Assembly (NCBI RefSeq): GCF_003261175.1 | Contig: NZ_QLNP01000007.1 | Location: forward strand, 48,973-112,972 | Reading direction: 5' to 3' | Source of the DNA: Arthrobacter globiformis | Lineage (GTDB): Bacteria; Actinomycetota; Actinomycetes; Actinomycetales; Micrococcaceae | Length of the DNA: 64,000 nucleotides | Part shown: positions 43,423-51,410 of the stretch, piece by piece | Layout: every line of letters begins with the position of its first letter | Numbering within the stretch: the stretch's first letter is position 1 | The notes under the pieces: model-generated | Told to the model about the DNA's origin: nothing | Databases searched by the model: none | The model's input: the letters and a program-made list of their open reading frames with translations, nothing else | Program-made: the position numbers and the translations under genes

Positions 43423-44924
43423 GCACCGCATCGGCACCCAGTGCAAAGGGGAGTGTCGACGGCGGCCTGTTCGCCGGCAGTGTGTTCGCCGCTGTCGATA
43501 TTGGTGCCTCCTCGGGGCGCGTAATCCTGGGGCGGCTCGGTTCTCGAGAAGACGCAGGCGACGGCGGTCCGGCGCGGGCCACGCTCGACGTCGTGCACCG
43601 TTTCCCCAACGGTGTGGTGGAGTCCGACGGCGGCCTGCGCTGGGACTTTGACGCCCTCTTCGCCGAGGTGCTCACCGGCCTCGCTGCCGCCGCCCGGATT
43701 GCGGGCGAGCGTGGGGAAACCATCAGCAGCATCGGCATCGACACCTGGGCGGTGGACTACGGCCTGGTCAACACGGCCGGCGAGCTCACCGCGCAGCCGT
43801 ACAGCTACCGGGACGAACGCAGCCGCGGCGCCGTGGCCCGGGTGCACGGGAAGCTGGACCCGGCACGGCTCTACGCCACCACCGGCCTGCAGTTCCTGCA
43901 ATTCAACACGCTCTATCAGCTCGCCACCGAACCGGACCTCGGCGGGCTGCAGGCCCTGCTGATCCCGGACCTGATCGCGTTCCTGCTCACCGGGCAGCGC
44001 CGCACCGAGGCCACCAACGCCTCCACCACCGGGCTGTTCGACGCCGTCGCGGGGGAGTGGGCCAGCGAGCTGTTCGGACCCCTGGGCCTGCCCAAGGATC
44101 TGTTCCCGCCGCTGATCCAGCCCGGCGAAACACTCGGCACCCTGCTGCCCGGAATCGCGGAACAGACCGGGCTGCCCGCGGCAACGAAGGTGGTGGCCGT
44201 CGGCTCGCACGACACCGCCTCGGCCGTCGCCGCGGTCCCCGCGGAGCAGGAGAACTTCGCGTACATCTCCTCAGGCACCTGGTCCCTCGTTGGGCTGGAA
44301 CTGAACAGCCCGGTGCTCACCGAAGCCAGCCGCGCGGCGAACTTCACCAACGAGCGCGGCGTGGACGGCACCACCCGGTACTTGCGCAACGTCGGCGGCC
44401 TCTGGCTGCTCAGCGAATGCCAACGGACCTGGGCCGACGGCGGCTACCGGCCGGCGATCGGGGATCTCCTCGATGCGGCCGCGGCGCTCCCGGCCGGCGG
44501 GCCCCGGATCAACCCGGACGATCCCGCCTTCATCGCCCCAGACAACATGCCGGACCGCATCCGCGCCGCCGCCCGCAACACGGGCGCCGTGCTTCCCGAC
44601 GAGGCAGCGGCGATCGTGCGCTGTATCCTGGACAGCCTCGCGGCAGGGTATGCGCGCACCATCGCCGACGCCGAACGCCTCGCCGGCGTTGCCGTAGCCG
44701 TGGTGCACATCGTCGGCGGCGGCTCGCAGAACGCGCTGCTGTGCCAGCTCACCGCGCAGGCCACCGGCAAACCCGTCATCGCCGGTCCGGTCGAGGCCAC
44801 GGCCCTCGGCAACGTGCTTATCCAGGCCCGCGCCGCCGGCGCCGTCGCCGGCGGACTCGACGCGCTGCGGGCGCTGGTGCGCGCGTCACACAGGCTCGAC
44901 AGGTTCGAGGCCGCGCTGGTCTGA
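43419..44924 (+). CDS. rhaB: rhamnulokinase
   Basis: 501 residues, GTG start overlapping the rhaD stop by four bases (GTGA). FGGY-family sugar kinase: VFAAVDIGASSGRVILGRL phosphate loop, GIDTWAVDYGLV, NASTTGLFDAVAGEW, VVAVGSHDTASAVAAVP and the C-terminal IVGGGSQNALLCQLTAQATGKPV. Phosphorylates L-rhamnulose at C1. Gene order isomerase-aldolase-kinase completes the pathway from rhamnose to DHAP and lactate. Confidence 0.94.
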   Translation: MSTASAPSAKGSVDGGLFAGSVFAAVDIGASSGRVILGRLGSREDAGDGGPARATLDVVHRFPNGVVESDGGLRWDFDALFAEVLTGLAAAARIAGERGETISSIGIDTWAVDYGLVNTAGELTAQPYSYRDERSRGAVARVHGKLDPARLYATTGLQFLQFNTLYQLATEPDLGGLQALLIPDLIAFLLTGQRRTEATNASTTGLFDAVAGEWASELFGPLGLPKDLFPPLIQPGETLGTLLPGIAEQTGLPAATKVVAVGSHDTASAVAAVPAEQENFAYISSGTWSLVGLELNSPVLTEASRAANFTNERGVDGTTRYLRNVGGLWLLSECQRTWADGGYRPAIGDLLDAAAALPAGGPRINPDDPAFIAPDNMPDRIRAAARNTGAVLPDEAAAIVRCILDSLAAGYARTIADAERLAGVAVAVVHIVGGGSQNALLCQLTAQATGKPVIAGPVEATALGNVLIQARAAGAVAGGLDALRALVRASHRLDRFEAALV

Positions 44925-44964
44925 TAGGACGCAACTGCCCGCCAACCCCCAGAATGGAAAATCC

Positions 44965-45987
44965 ATGCCGCTGTTCGATCTTCCCCTTGAGGAGCTCCGC
45001 CAGTACACCTCCTCGGCCGTCCTGCCGCCGGACTTCGAGGCCTTCTGGGACCGCACGATCCGGGACGCAAGGACCTTCCCGCTAAGCGCCGTCTTCGAGC
45101 CGGTGGAGAACTACCTGGCCGTCGTGGACACCTTCGACGTCAGGTTCGCCGGCTACGGAGGTGACCCGGTGAAAGGCTGGCTGCACCTGCCGGTGACCCG
45201 GAAAGCCGGGAGCCCGCTGCCCGCCGTCGTGCAGTATGCCGGCTATTCCGGCGGCCGGGGACTGGTGAACCAGGACACGAGGTGGGCGCAGGCAGGGTAC
45301 GCGCACTTCATCATGGACACCCGCGGCCAGGGTTACTCGGGGGCAGTCGGCGACACCGCGGACCCGCATCCGTCGGCAGGTGAGGTGGCGTATGCGGGCC
45401 TCATGACGCGGGGTGCGGCCAGCCGCGAGGACTATTACTACCGCCGCGTGTACATGGATGCGTTCCGTGCCGTCGAGGCCGCCCAGTCGCATCCGGACGT
45501 GGACGCGTCCCGGATTGTGGTGGCGGGCGTGAGCCAGGGCGGCGGGATCACCGTCGCCGTGGCCGGCCTCGCTGCCGGGCGGCTCGACGGCGTCATTGCC
45601 GCCCTGCCCGACGTCCCGTTCCTCCAGGACTTCCCGCGCGCGATCGACATCGCGCCGCGCGGCCCCTATCCGGAAATCGCGGCCTTCCTCGGCCGGCACC
45701 GCGATCGGTACGAGCCCATGCTGGCCGTGCTGAATTACTTCGACGGCGTCAACCTGGGACGCTCCGCCATCGCCCCGGCGCTATTCTCCGTGGCGCAGAT
45801 GGACGACGTTTGTCCGCCGTCGACCGTTTTCGCCAGCTACAACGCCTACGGGACCGGCGCCGGCGGGGGAGTGGCGGCTGGGGGACCGGCGAAGGACATC
45901 GACGTCTACCGCTTCAACAACCACGAGGGCGGCCAGGAGCACCACTGGATCCGGCAGTTGCAGTACCTGCGCAAGCTCCTGGACTGA
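44965..45987 (+). CDS. acetyl xylan esterase/cephalosporin-C deacetylase family hydrolase
   Basis: 340 residues. Alpha/beta hydrolase of carbohydrate esterase family 7 type: nucleophile Ser190 in GVSQGGG, acid Asp in AQMDDVCPPSTVF, and His in NNHEGGQEHH. VQYAGYSGGRGL provides the oxyanion loop. It removes acetyl groups from small carbohydrates inside the cell (no signal peptide). As the last gene of the rhamnose operon, 40 bases after rhaB, it could deacetylate acetylated rhamnose-containing oligosaccharides. Confidence 0.9.
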   Translation: MPLFDLPLEELRQYTSSAVLPPDFEAFWDRTIRDARTFPLSAVFEPVENYLAVVDTFDVRFAGYGGDPVKGWLHLPVTRKAGSPLPAVVQYAGYSGGRGLVNQDTRWAQAGYAHFIMDTRGQGYSGAVGDTADPHPSAGEVAYAGLMTRGAASREDYYYRRVYMDAFRAVEAAQSHPDVDASRIVVAGVSQGGGITVAVAGLAAGRLDGVIAALPDVPFLQDFPRAIDIAPRGPYPEIAAFLGRHRDRYEPMLAVLNYFDGVNLGRSAIAPALFSVAQMDDVCPPSTVFASYNAYGTGAGGGVAAGGPAKDIDVYRFNNHEGGQEHHWIRQLQYLRKLLD

Positions 45988-46008
45988 GCCGCTCCCGTCA
46001 ACAGGAAC

Positions 46009-46073
46009 AGCGCGAACGTACACTCGTGGCCCTTGGGAAACGCTTCCGGGGGCCACAAATGTCCGTTCGCGCT
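46009..46073. repeat. long intergenic palindrome, copy 2
   Basis: Left arm AGCGCGAACGTACACTCGTG and right arm (reverse complement AGCGCGAACGGACATTTGTG) share the outer sequence of the palindrome at 3339-3402. It follows the rhamnose operon and may be its terminator. Arms are about 24 bases with few mismatches. Confidence 0.75.
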
Positions 46074-46119
46074 CCTGCCCATCCGCGGTGCCGCGCGGTC
46101 CGAATATGACGCGGCCGAT

Positions 46120-46148
46120 TTGGCGATCCCCCGGTGCGGGCTTATGGT
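46120..46148 (+). promoter_or_regulatory. promoter for the leader peptide-aroG unit
   Basis: TTGGCG (46120-46125), 17-base spacer, TATGGT (46143-46148). The expected start is about 46155, at the ATG of the leader ORF (46156), so the leader mRNA would be essentially leaderless. Confidence 0.6.
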
Positions 46149-46155
46149 CGTTTCC

Positions 46156-46215
46156 ATGACTAACCGTTGGTATGCGTATTTTTCGTTGGCTCTGGAGGGG
46201 CCCGCGTCTAACTGA
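46156..46215 (+). CDS. aromatic-amino-acid leader peptide upstream of aroG
   Basis: 19-residue ORF MTNRWYAYFSLALEGPASN with Trp, Tyr, Tyr and Phe within five codons (residues 5-9). Such a cluster in front of a DAHP synthase gene is the hallmark of ribosome-mediated attenuation: ribosomes stalling for charged aromatic tRNAs would change folding of the RNA that follows. Starts directly at the predicted transcription start. Fits the pattern of trp leader peptides of other actinobacteria. Confidence 0.75.
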   Translation: MTNRWYAYFSLALEGPASN

Positions 46216-46268
46216 CACGCATCCAACTTTCCTTCAGAGCCAACAGGGCAGAGATCATTCTCTGCCCT
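46185..46268 (+). promoter_or_regulatory. attenuator hairpins before aroG
   Basis: Hairpin 1 pairs GTTGGCTCTG (46185-46194, inside the leader ORF) with CAGAGCCAAC (46235-46244). Hairpin 2 follows at once: AGGGCAGAGA (46245-46254), loop TCAT, TCTCTGCCCT (46259-46268). Both carry CAGAG, so the CTCTG of the leader could pair with either. No long U-run follows hairpin 2, so the mode of termination is uncertain. Confidence 0.65.
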
Positions 46269-46331
46269 TCGCCATATCTACGGCGGGTTCTGATCAGGGG
46301 CCCGCTCCCAGCCGGAACAGGACCCCCGAAA

Positions 46332-47480
46332 ATGAGCGCAACAGCCACCGAAACCCAGCAGTCGTCCGCATCATCGACGTCGAAACGCCAGTCCACGTCG
46401 AACCTGAGGGTCAGCGAGCTCACCGCTCTGCCCACACCGCAGGAGATGATGGCGGAACTGCCGCTGGACGCGAAGGCGGCCGACGTCGTCGAACGCGGAA
46501 GGGACGAGGTCCGGGCCATCATGGACGGGGTGGACGACCGCCTGCTGGTGATCGTCGGTCCGTGCTCCATCCACGACCCCAAGGCCGGCCTGGAGTACGC
46601 CCGCCGGCTGGTCAGCCAGGCCGAGAAGCACAAGGAAGACCTGCTCATCGTCCTGCGGGCCTACTTCGAAAAGCCCCGCACCACGGTGGGCTGGAAGGGC
46701 CTCATCAACGATCCGCACCTCGACGGCAGCCACGACATCGCCGGCGGCCTGCGCGCGGCACGCAGCTTCCTGCAGCAGGTCGCCGCCCTGGGGTTGCCCA
46801 CCGCCACCGAGTTCCTCGAGCCCATCAGCCCGCAGTACATGGCCGACCTCATTTCCTGGGGCGCCATCGGTGCGCGCACCACGGAAAGCCAGATCCACCG
46901 GCAGCTCGCCTCCGGCCTTTCCATGCCCATCGGCTTCAAGAACGGGACCGACGGCGACCTCCAGGTCGCCGTCGACGCTTGCGGTGCTGCCGCCGCAGCC
47001 CAGGCTTTCCTCGGGATCGACGGCGACGGCCGGGCCGCCCTGGTGTCCACCGCGGGCAACACTGACACCCATGTGATCCTCCGCGGCGGCCGGAAGGGCC
47101 CCAACTACTCCGCAGCCGACGTCGAGGCGGCCTCTGCCAAGCTCGCCGCCAAGAACCTCAACCCGCGGCTGATCGTGGACGCCAGCCACGCCAACAGCGG
47201 TAAGAGCCACCACCGCCAGGCCGAGGTGGCGCTCGAGATCGGCGCCCAGCTCGAGGACGCGGGAACGGCCGCCGGGGCCATTGCCGGCGTCATGCTGGAG
47301 AGCTTCCTGGTGGGCGGCGCGCAGAACCTCGATGTGGCCGAACACGCCGCCGGCCGCTCGGACCTGACCTACGGCCAGAGCGTCACGGATGCCTGCATGG
47401 AGTGGGATGTGACGGCGTCCGTGCTCGAACAGCTGGCGGCATCGTCGCGGAAACGGCGGGCTTTCACAATGGCCACGTGA
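46332..47480 (+). CDS. aroG: 3-deoxy-7-phosphoheptulonate (DAHP) synthase, class I
   Basis: 382 residues. First enzyme of the shikimate pathway: condenses PEP with erythrose 4-phosphate. AroFGH-type TIM barrel: LLVIVGPCSIHDPKAGLEYA, YFEKPRTTVGWKGLINDPHLDGS, GIGARTTESQIHR-like block, GFKNGTDGDL, VDASHANSGK (metal His/Cys sites). An N-terminal Ser/Thr-rich extension of about 25 residues precedes it. Expression is probably attenuated by the aromatic leader peptide at 46156. Type I enzymes are usually also feedback inhibited by an aromatic amino acid; which one is not clear. Confidence 0.95.
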   Translation: MSATATETQQSSASSTSKRQSTSNLRVSELTALPTPQEMMAELPLDAKAADVVERGRDEVRAIMDGVDDRLLVIVGPCSIHDPKAGLEYARRLVSQAEKHKEDLLIVLRAYFEKPRTTVGWKGLINDPHLDGSHDIAGGLRAARSFLQQVAALGLPTATEFLEPISPQYMADLISWGAIGARTTESQIHRQLASGLSMPIGFKNGTDGDLQVAVDACGAAAAAQAFLGIDGDGRAALVSTAGNTDTHVILRGGRKGPNYSAADVEAASAKLAAKNLNPRLIVDASHANSGKSHHRQAEVALEIGAQLEDAGTAAGAIAGVMLESFLVGGAQNLDVAEHAAGRSDLTYGQSVTDACMEWDVTASVLEQLAASSRKRRAFTMAT

Positions 47481-47578
47481 GCATCTAGAGTAACTAGAAC
47501 ACGGTTGTTCGATGGCTCAGCATCGGCGCACACCGCAGATAGGCCGGCGTCGTTGCTGAGAGCAAAGGAATATGGGTA

Positions 47579-47791
47579 ATGTCCGCAGAGTCGAACTTCT
47601 CGAACGCCAAGTTCTTGACCGTGGCCGAGGTGGCTGAGGTAATGCGTGTCTCCAAAATGACCGTGTACCGCCTTGTCCATTCGGGGGAGATGCCCGCCGT
47701 CAGGTTCGGCCGCTCCTACCGCGTCCCGGAGACCGCCGTCGAACAGTACCTCAAGGGTGCTGTCGTGGACGGTCATACGGGCACCGCCTAA
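47579..47791 (+). CDS. excisionase-like helix-turn-helix protein
   Basis: 70 residues. MerR-type/excisionase HTH: FLTVAEVAEVMRVSKMTVYRLVHSGEMPAVRFGRSYRVPETAVEQYLKG. Homologous to the small HTH protein next to bS22 in mycobacteria (Rv0500A) and related to BldC-like regulators of actinomycetes. It is a conserved chromosomal gene here, not part of a phage. Followed 220 bases later by bS22. Confidence 0.85.
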   Translation: MSAESNFSNAKFLTVAEVAEVMRVSKMTVYRLVHSGEMPAVRFGRSYRVPETAVEQYLKGAVVDGHTGTA

Positions 47792-48011
47792 CCGGACCCT
47801 ACTGACCGCACCGATCCCGTGGTTGCTGCAGCCGCCTTGGGGGCCGCTGCACGCCACGGACTGTGCTGGTCAGGGGATGCTCCGGATAAGCGGTACCCTG
47901 TTAAGGAACGTTTTACGTCATTGTAAGAATCTGTCAGTTGTTCAGTCTGTTGCTCAGTCCACGGACCTTCTCCATCAGACAGGTACTGCATCTAGTTTGT
48001 AAGGAACTTTC

Positions 48012-48110
48012 GTGGGTTCAGTTATTAAGAAGCGTCGCAAGCGTATGGCCAAGAAGAAGCACCGCAAGTTGCTTCGTAAGACCCGCCACCAGCGCCGCAA
48101 TAAGAAGTAG
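48012..48110 (+). CDS. 30S ribosomal protein bS22
   Basis: 32 residues, GTG start: MGSVIKKRRKRMAKKKHRKL, then a similarly basic end. Highly basic; formerly annotated as AURKAIP1/COX24-domain protein and shown in mycobacterial ribosome structures to be a small-subunit protein. The GGA of AAGGAAC lies about eight bases before the GTG. Mycobacterial homolog is Rv0500B. Followed by a strong intrinsic terminator at 48129-48162. Confidence 0.95.
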   Translation: MGSVIKKRRKRMAKKKHRKLLRKTRHQRRNKK

Positions 48111-48128
48111 AGTCCGCTCTACGCGTCA

Positions 48129-48162
48129 ATGCCCGTTCCCTTTCGAGGGTGCGGGCATTTTT
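48129..48162 (+). terminator. intrinsic terminator of bS22
   Basis: ATGCCCG...CCCTTTCGAGGG...CGGGCATTTTT: strong stem with a T run on the plus strand, 19 bases after the bS22 stop. Confidence 0.9.
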
Positions 48163-48183
48163 GCGTCTGAGCAGGAAAGCGTG

Positions 48184-49002
48184 TCAGACCCGGGGGCCGC
48201 GGAAGCGCGTGTAGCCCCGCCACAGGCCGTAGACTGCTCCGCCTGCTGTGGCTGCTTTGAGGCCCAGGGTGGCGGCCCGGCGGCCTGAGCGGAAGTCGTA
48301 GACCGGCCAGTTGTGTTCGCGGGCGTGCTTGCGCAGCCGGGCGTCCGGGTTGATCGCCACGGGGTGGCCCACCATCGTCAGCAGCGGGATGTCGTTGTAG
48401 GAGTCGCTATAGGCCCAGCAGCGCTTCAGGTCCAGCCCTTGCTGGTCCGCGACGCCCTGTACCGCCACGGCCTTGGCTGCGCCGTGCAGGATGTCCCCGA
48501 CGAGCCTGCCGGTGTAGAAGCCGTCCTTCGTCTCGCCCACGGTGCCGAGGGCGCCGGTGAGCCCCAGCCGCGTGGAAATCACGGTGGCCACCTCGATCGG
48601 CGTCGCTGTGACGAGCCACACCTTCCGGCCTACCCGCAGGTGCTGCTCGGCCAGGGCCTTCGCACCGGGCCAGATCCGGGAGGCGATCATCTCGTCGTAG
48701 ACTTCCTCGCCCAGCGCCCTGATGTCCTCCTCCGTGATGCCGGCGGCAAGCCTCAGGGCTGAATCCCGCACCGCGTGGACGTCATTGAGATTCTCGCCCC
48801 GGAGCACAAACTTGAGCTGCTTCCACGCCATACCCGCCGCCTGCGCCAGCGTGAAGGCTCCGCGCTGGTGCATTTTCCTGGCCACGTGGAACAGGCTGGC
48901 GCCCCGCATGAGGGTGTTGTCCACGTCGAAGAAGGCTGCCTCGCCGTGCTGCTGCTTCGCAACCGGACGGTGGGCCACAGCGACGTACTTCTCCTCGGGC
49001 AT
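48184..49002 (-). CDS. HAD-superfamily subfamily IB hydrolase (SerB1-like)
   Basis: 272 residues from ATG 49002. HAD motif I FFDVDNTLMRG (nucleophile Asp), motif II in VWLVTATPIE, motif III Lys/Asp in WAYSDSYNDIPLLTMVG. The cap domain is helical (FHVARKMHQRGAFTLAQAA). Members of IB remove phosphate from small metabolites; mycobacterial SerB1 (Rv0505c) is the nearest named relative, though its substrate is debated. The C-terminus is hydrophobic then basic (ATLGLKAATAGGAVYGLWRGY), possibly membrane-attached. Divergent from the glutaredoxin-like gene. Confidence 0.88.
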   Translation of the reverse strand: MPEEKYVAVAHRPVAKQQHGEAAFFDVDNTLMRGASLFHVARKMHQRGAFTLAQAAGMAWKQLKFVLRGENLNDVHAVRDSALRLAAGITEEDIRALGEEVYDEMIASRIWPGAKALAEQHLRVGRKVWLVTATPIEVATVISTRLGLTGALGTVGETKDGFYTGRLVGDILHGAAKAVAVQGVADQQGLDLKRCWAYSDSYNDIPLLTMVGHPVAINPDARLRKHAREHNWPVYDFRSGRRAATLGLKAATAGGAVYGLWRGYTRFRGPRV

Positions 49003-49085
49003 GCCACTGAGTCTAGTCAATGCAGTACGCCGCGACTGACTGCCGCCGCGTCGCTCACCGCCGGGAACGGCGATACGGTTGAACC

Positions 49086-49343
49086 ATGGCAAACCCCGAC
49101 GTCGTTCTCCTCACCAAAGCTGACTGCCACCTGTGCGCCGCGGCGCGCGACGCCGTCGGGCGGGTAACTGCCGGGCTGGGACTTTCGTGGTCGGAGCGGC
49201 AGTTGGACACCGACGACGAACTCCGCGACCGCTACGCCGAGGAGATTCCGGTGGTGCTGGTGGACGGCATCCAGCGCGACTTCTGGAAGATCGACGAGGC
49301 CCGCCTGGAGCGCGTCCTCCGCCGTGCCATCGCGGGGGATTAG
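49086..49343 (+). CDS. glutaredoxin-like (thioredoxin-fold) small protein
   Basis: 85 residues. TKADCHLCAAAR gives a CxxC redox motif at the N-terminus, followed by a thioredoxin-fold pattern with cis-Pro (EEIPVVLVDGIQ). Homolog of mycobacterial Rv0508, which sits near the same HAD hydrolase gene. Probably a thiol-disulfide protein; partner unknown. Ends 87 bases before rex. Confidence 0.85.
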   Translation: MANPDVVLLTKADCHLCAAARDAVGRVTAGLGLSWSERQLDTDDELRDRYAEEIPVVLVDGIQRDFWKIDEARLERVLRRAIAGD

Positions 49344-49429
49344 CCGATTTCGAACAATGGCGTCGGCTTTGTTGACTTAACTGATGGGGATTTAGAGTGG
49401 ACTCACAACGCGACGCAACGGAGCAGATA

Positions 49430-50143
49430 GTGACTTCGCTCGATTCACCACCCCAGGCCGTTCCCGGGCCAGTCGGGCCAACCGTGCCCACCGGGGCTGC
49501 CGGAAAGCAGATTCCGCCGGCGGCCGTGGCCCGGCTGACGATCTACCTGCGCGCGCTGAACTCCCTGCTGGCCGAAGGTACCGAGCGGGTCTCCTCCGAA
49601 TCACTTGCTGAGCTTTCCGGGGTCAGCTCCTCAACCCTCCGCAAGGATCTGTCGCACGTGGGCTCCTACGGCACCCGGGGCGTGGGCTATGAGGTGCAGT
49701 ACCTGAGTCGCCACATCGCCGCCGCACTGGGCCTGACGCATGACTGGAAAGTCGCGATTGTCGGCGCCGGCAACCTGGGCAAGGCGCTGGCTCGCTACGG
49801 CGGCTTCGAATCCAGGGGCTTTGACGTGGTGGCCATCTTCGACGCCGACCAGATGGTAGTGGGCAACGAGGTGGGCTGGCTGCGGGTCAGTGACGTTGCC
49901 GACCTGGAGGCGGTCCTGGAGCGGACCGGCACCAACATGGTGGTGCTGGCGCTGCCTGCCGCAGTGGCCCAGAGCATCTGTGACCGGGTGGTGGGCGCCG
50001 GCGTGCGCAGCATCCTCAGTTTTGCTCCCGTGATGCTCCAGGTGCCCGGCGGCGTGACGCTGAGGAAGGTGGACATGGCCACCGAGCTGCAGATCCTGGC
50101 CTACCACGCGCAACGGGCGCAGACCCCCGGTCAGCCGGAATAA
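49430..50143 (+). CDS. rex: redox-sensing transcriptional repressor Rex
   Basis: 237 residues from GTG 49430, with GGAG six bases before it. N-terminal winged helix (PAAVARLTIYLRALNSLLAEG, SSESLAELSGVSSSTLRKDLSHVGSYGTRGVGYEV) and a C-terminal NAD(H)-binding Rossmann domain (VAIVGAGNLGKALARYGGF). Rex represses respiratory and fermentative genes when NAD+ is high. A GTG at 49397 is possible but overlaps the promoter-like TAGAGT. In many actinobacteria hemA follows; here it does not. No clear TTGTGA-type Rex site is visible upstream. Confidence 0.93.
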   Translation: MTSLDSPPQAVPGPVGPTVPTGAAGKQIPPAAVARLTIYLRALNSLLAEGTERVSSESLAELSGVSSSTLRKDLSHVGSYGTRGVGYEVQYLSRHIAAALGLTHDWKVAIVGAGNLGKALARYGGFESRGFDVVAIFDADQMVVGNEVGWLRVSDVADLEAVLERTGTNMVVLALPAAVAQSICDRVVGAGVRSILSFAPVMLQVPGGVTLRKVDMATELQILAYHAQRAQTPGQPE

Positions 50144-50203
50144 CTCCGGCCTTTCAGGAATCCGCGCCCGTTGGCGGTAAGACTTGTTGCTTTTGCGCGG
50201 TGC

Positions 50204-51103
50204 CTAGCGGCCGTAGGGGCCGCCCGGCTGCGAGTACGGATTGGCGAACGGCTGCGGCTTCTGGAAGTACGGTGCCGCTCCCGGCAGGTACAGCATGATG
50301 ATCGCGGCGATGCCGAGGAGGCCCGCCAGGGTGTTCAGGCCCGCCGGGAAGAGGCTGAACACGGAAAGAGCGGCAAGGACAGTGCCCAGAATGCGCGCCC
50401 AGTTCTTGCCCTTCCGGACGTTGAACGCCACCAGCGCGTAGAGGCCGGCGCCGATCAGGGCAAAAACCACCATGGTTCCGATGATGAAGCCCTTAACGTC
50501 CTCGAACGCGATGTTCTGGCCGCTGCCGCGCAGCTGCTCCTCGAACGTGCTCCGCATGGCTGGGTCATCCAGGGTGGGAATCGTGATCAGGATGGACAGG
50601 ATCCACAGGACACCCGCAGCGATGATCATCCAGAAGGAATTATTCACGAGTTTCGGGACGCCGGCGCCGGTGGCTGCCTGGGCCTGTTCCGACGGGTACT
50701 GCCCGTAGGGGGACTGGCCGTAAGGACTCTGGCCGTAGGGGGACTGGCCGGACTGCGGCTGTCCATACTGCGGCGGGTTCTGGCCATACTGGGGCTGTCC
50801 GTACTGCGGTGCGCCTTGTCCGCCTTGTCCGCCCTGTCCGCCCTGTCCATACTGTGGCGAGTTCTGGCCGTACTGCGGAGCATTCTCTCCGTACTGCGGG
50901 GTGCTTTGTCCGCCCTGTCCGTACTGCGGCGAGTTCTGGCCGTACTGCGGGGTGCCCTGCTCGCCCTGACCGAACTGGGGATTGTTCTGGCCGTACTGGG
51001 GCGCGTCCTGACCGTAGCGTGGCTGCCCGTTGCCTGGCTGGGAACCGTCGTTGGGCTCATTGGAGCCGGGGTCATTGGAGTGCGGAACTGGAGGATTGCT
51101 CAT
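50204..51103 (-). CDS. membrane protein with prion-like QYG-repeat N-terminus
   Basis: 299 residues. About residues 20-140 are low-complexity repeats of the type PQYGQ, with many Gln, Tyr, Gly, Asn and Pro, plus three SPYGQ units. From about residue 150 there are three or four hydrophobic helices (FWMIIAAGVLWILSILITIP; VVFALIGAGLYALVAF; ILGTVLAALSVFSLFP; LAGLLGIAAIIMLYLP), then a short C-terminal Gln/Pro/Tyr tail. Similar actinobacterial membrane proteins with Gln/Tyr-rich tails are known without function. The composition suggests condensation or cell-wall contact; this is inference. Confidence 0.8.
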   Translation of the reverse strand: MSNPPVPHSNDPGSNEPNDGSQPGNGQPRYGQDAPQYGQNNPQFGQGEQGTPQYGQNSPQYGQGGQSTPQYGENAPQYGQNSPQYGQGGQGGQGGQGAPQYGQPQYGQNPPQYGQPQSGQSPYGQSPYGQSPYGQYPSEQAQAATGAGVPKLVNNSFWMIIAAGVLWILSILITIPTLDDPAMRSTFEEQLRGSGQNIAFEDVKGFIIGTMVVFALIGAGLYALVAFNVRKGKNWARILGTVLAALSVFSLFPAGLNTLAGLLGIAAIIMLYLPGAAPYFQKPQPFANPYSQPGGPYGR

Positions 51104-51410
51104 GAGCGGTCCTTTGCGTAGTGACGTTCTGAATCGGCTACCGGTTCAGACGCCTGCCCTCCCCAGCATGGTTCACTTCCCACCGTACCCCTCAGCGGGT
51201 ACGCGGTGGATCATTCCGGAGAGGTATTCCAAAGGCGGCCCAACCTGCGGAAACGCTGCCGGCAGTGGATTTTCCGCCTTGAAGATCGGCGGCGTCGCCG
51301 GGAAGTGTTGCGTCGAGCGTCGCCGGGTGTCGATCAGGGGCGGCCCCGGGATCACGGGGGTCCGGTTCATCGCTCGGGATTCTGCCAGTTCCAGAAGGCC
51401 GGAAACGCCG

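Noticed and set aside
47579-47791. Prophage or integrative element marked by an excisionase-like gene
   Set aside because: The gene is a conserved chromosomal HTH protein next to bS22 in other actinobacteria; no integrase or phage genes are nearby.
49344-49429. Rex binding site for autoregulation
   Set aside because: No TTGTGA-N6-TCACAA-like palindrome is visible before rex, only promoter-like boxes.
51173-51370. Minus-strand 65-codon ORF in the gap before yceI
   Set aside because: Pro-rich, no ribosome site or family recognised, and crosses the upstream region of the neighbouring gene; not supported.
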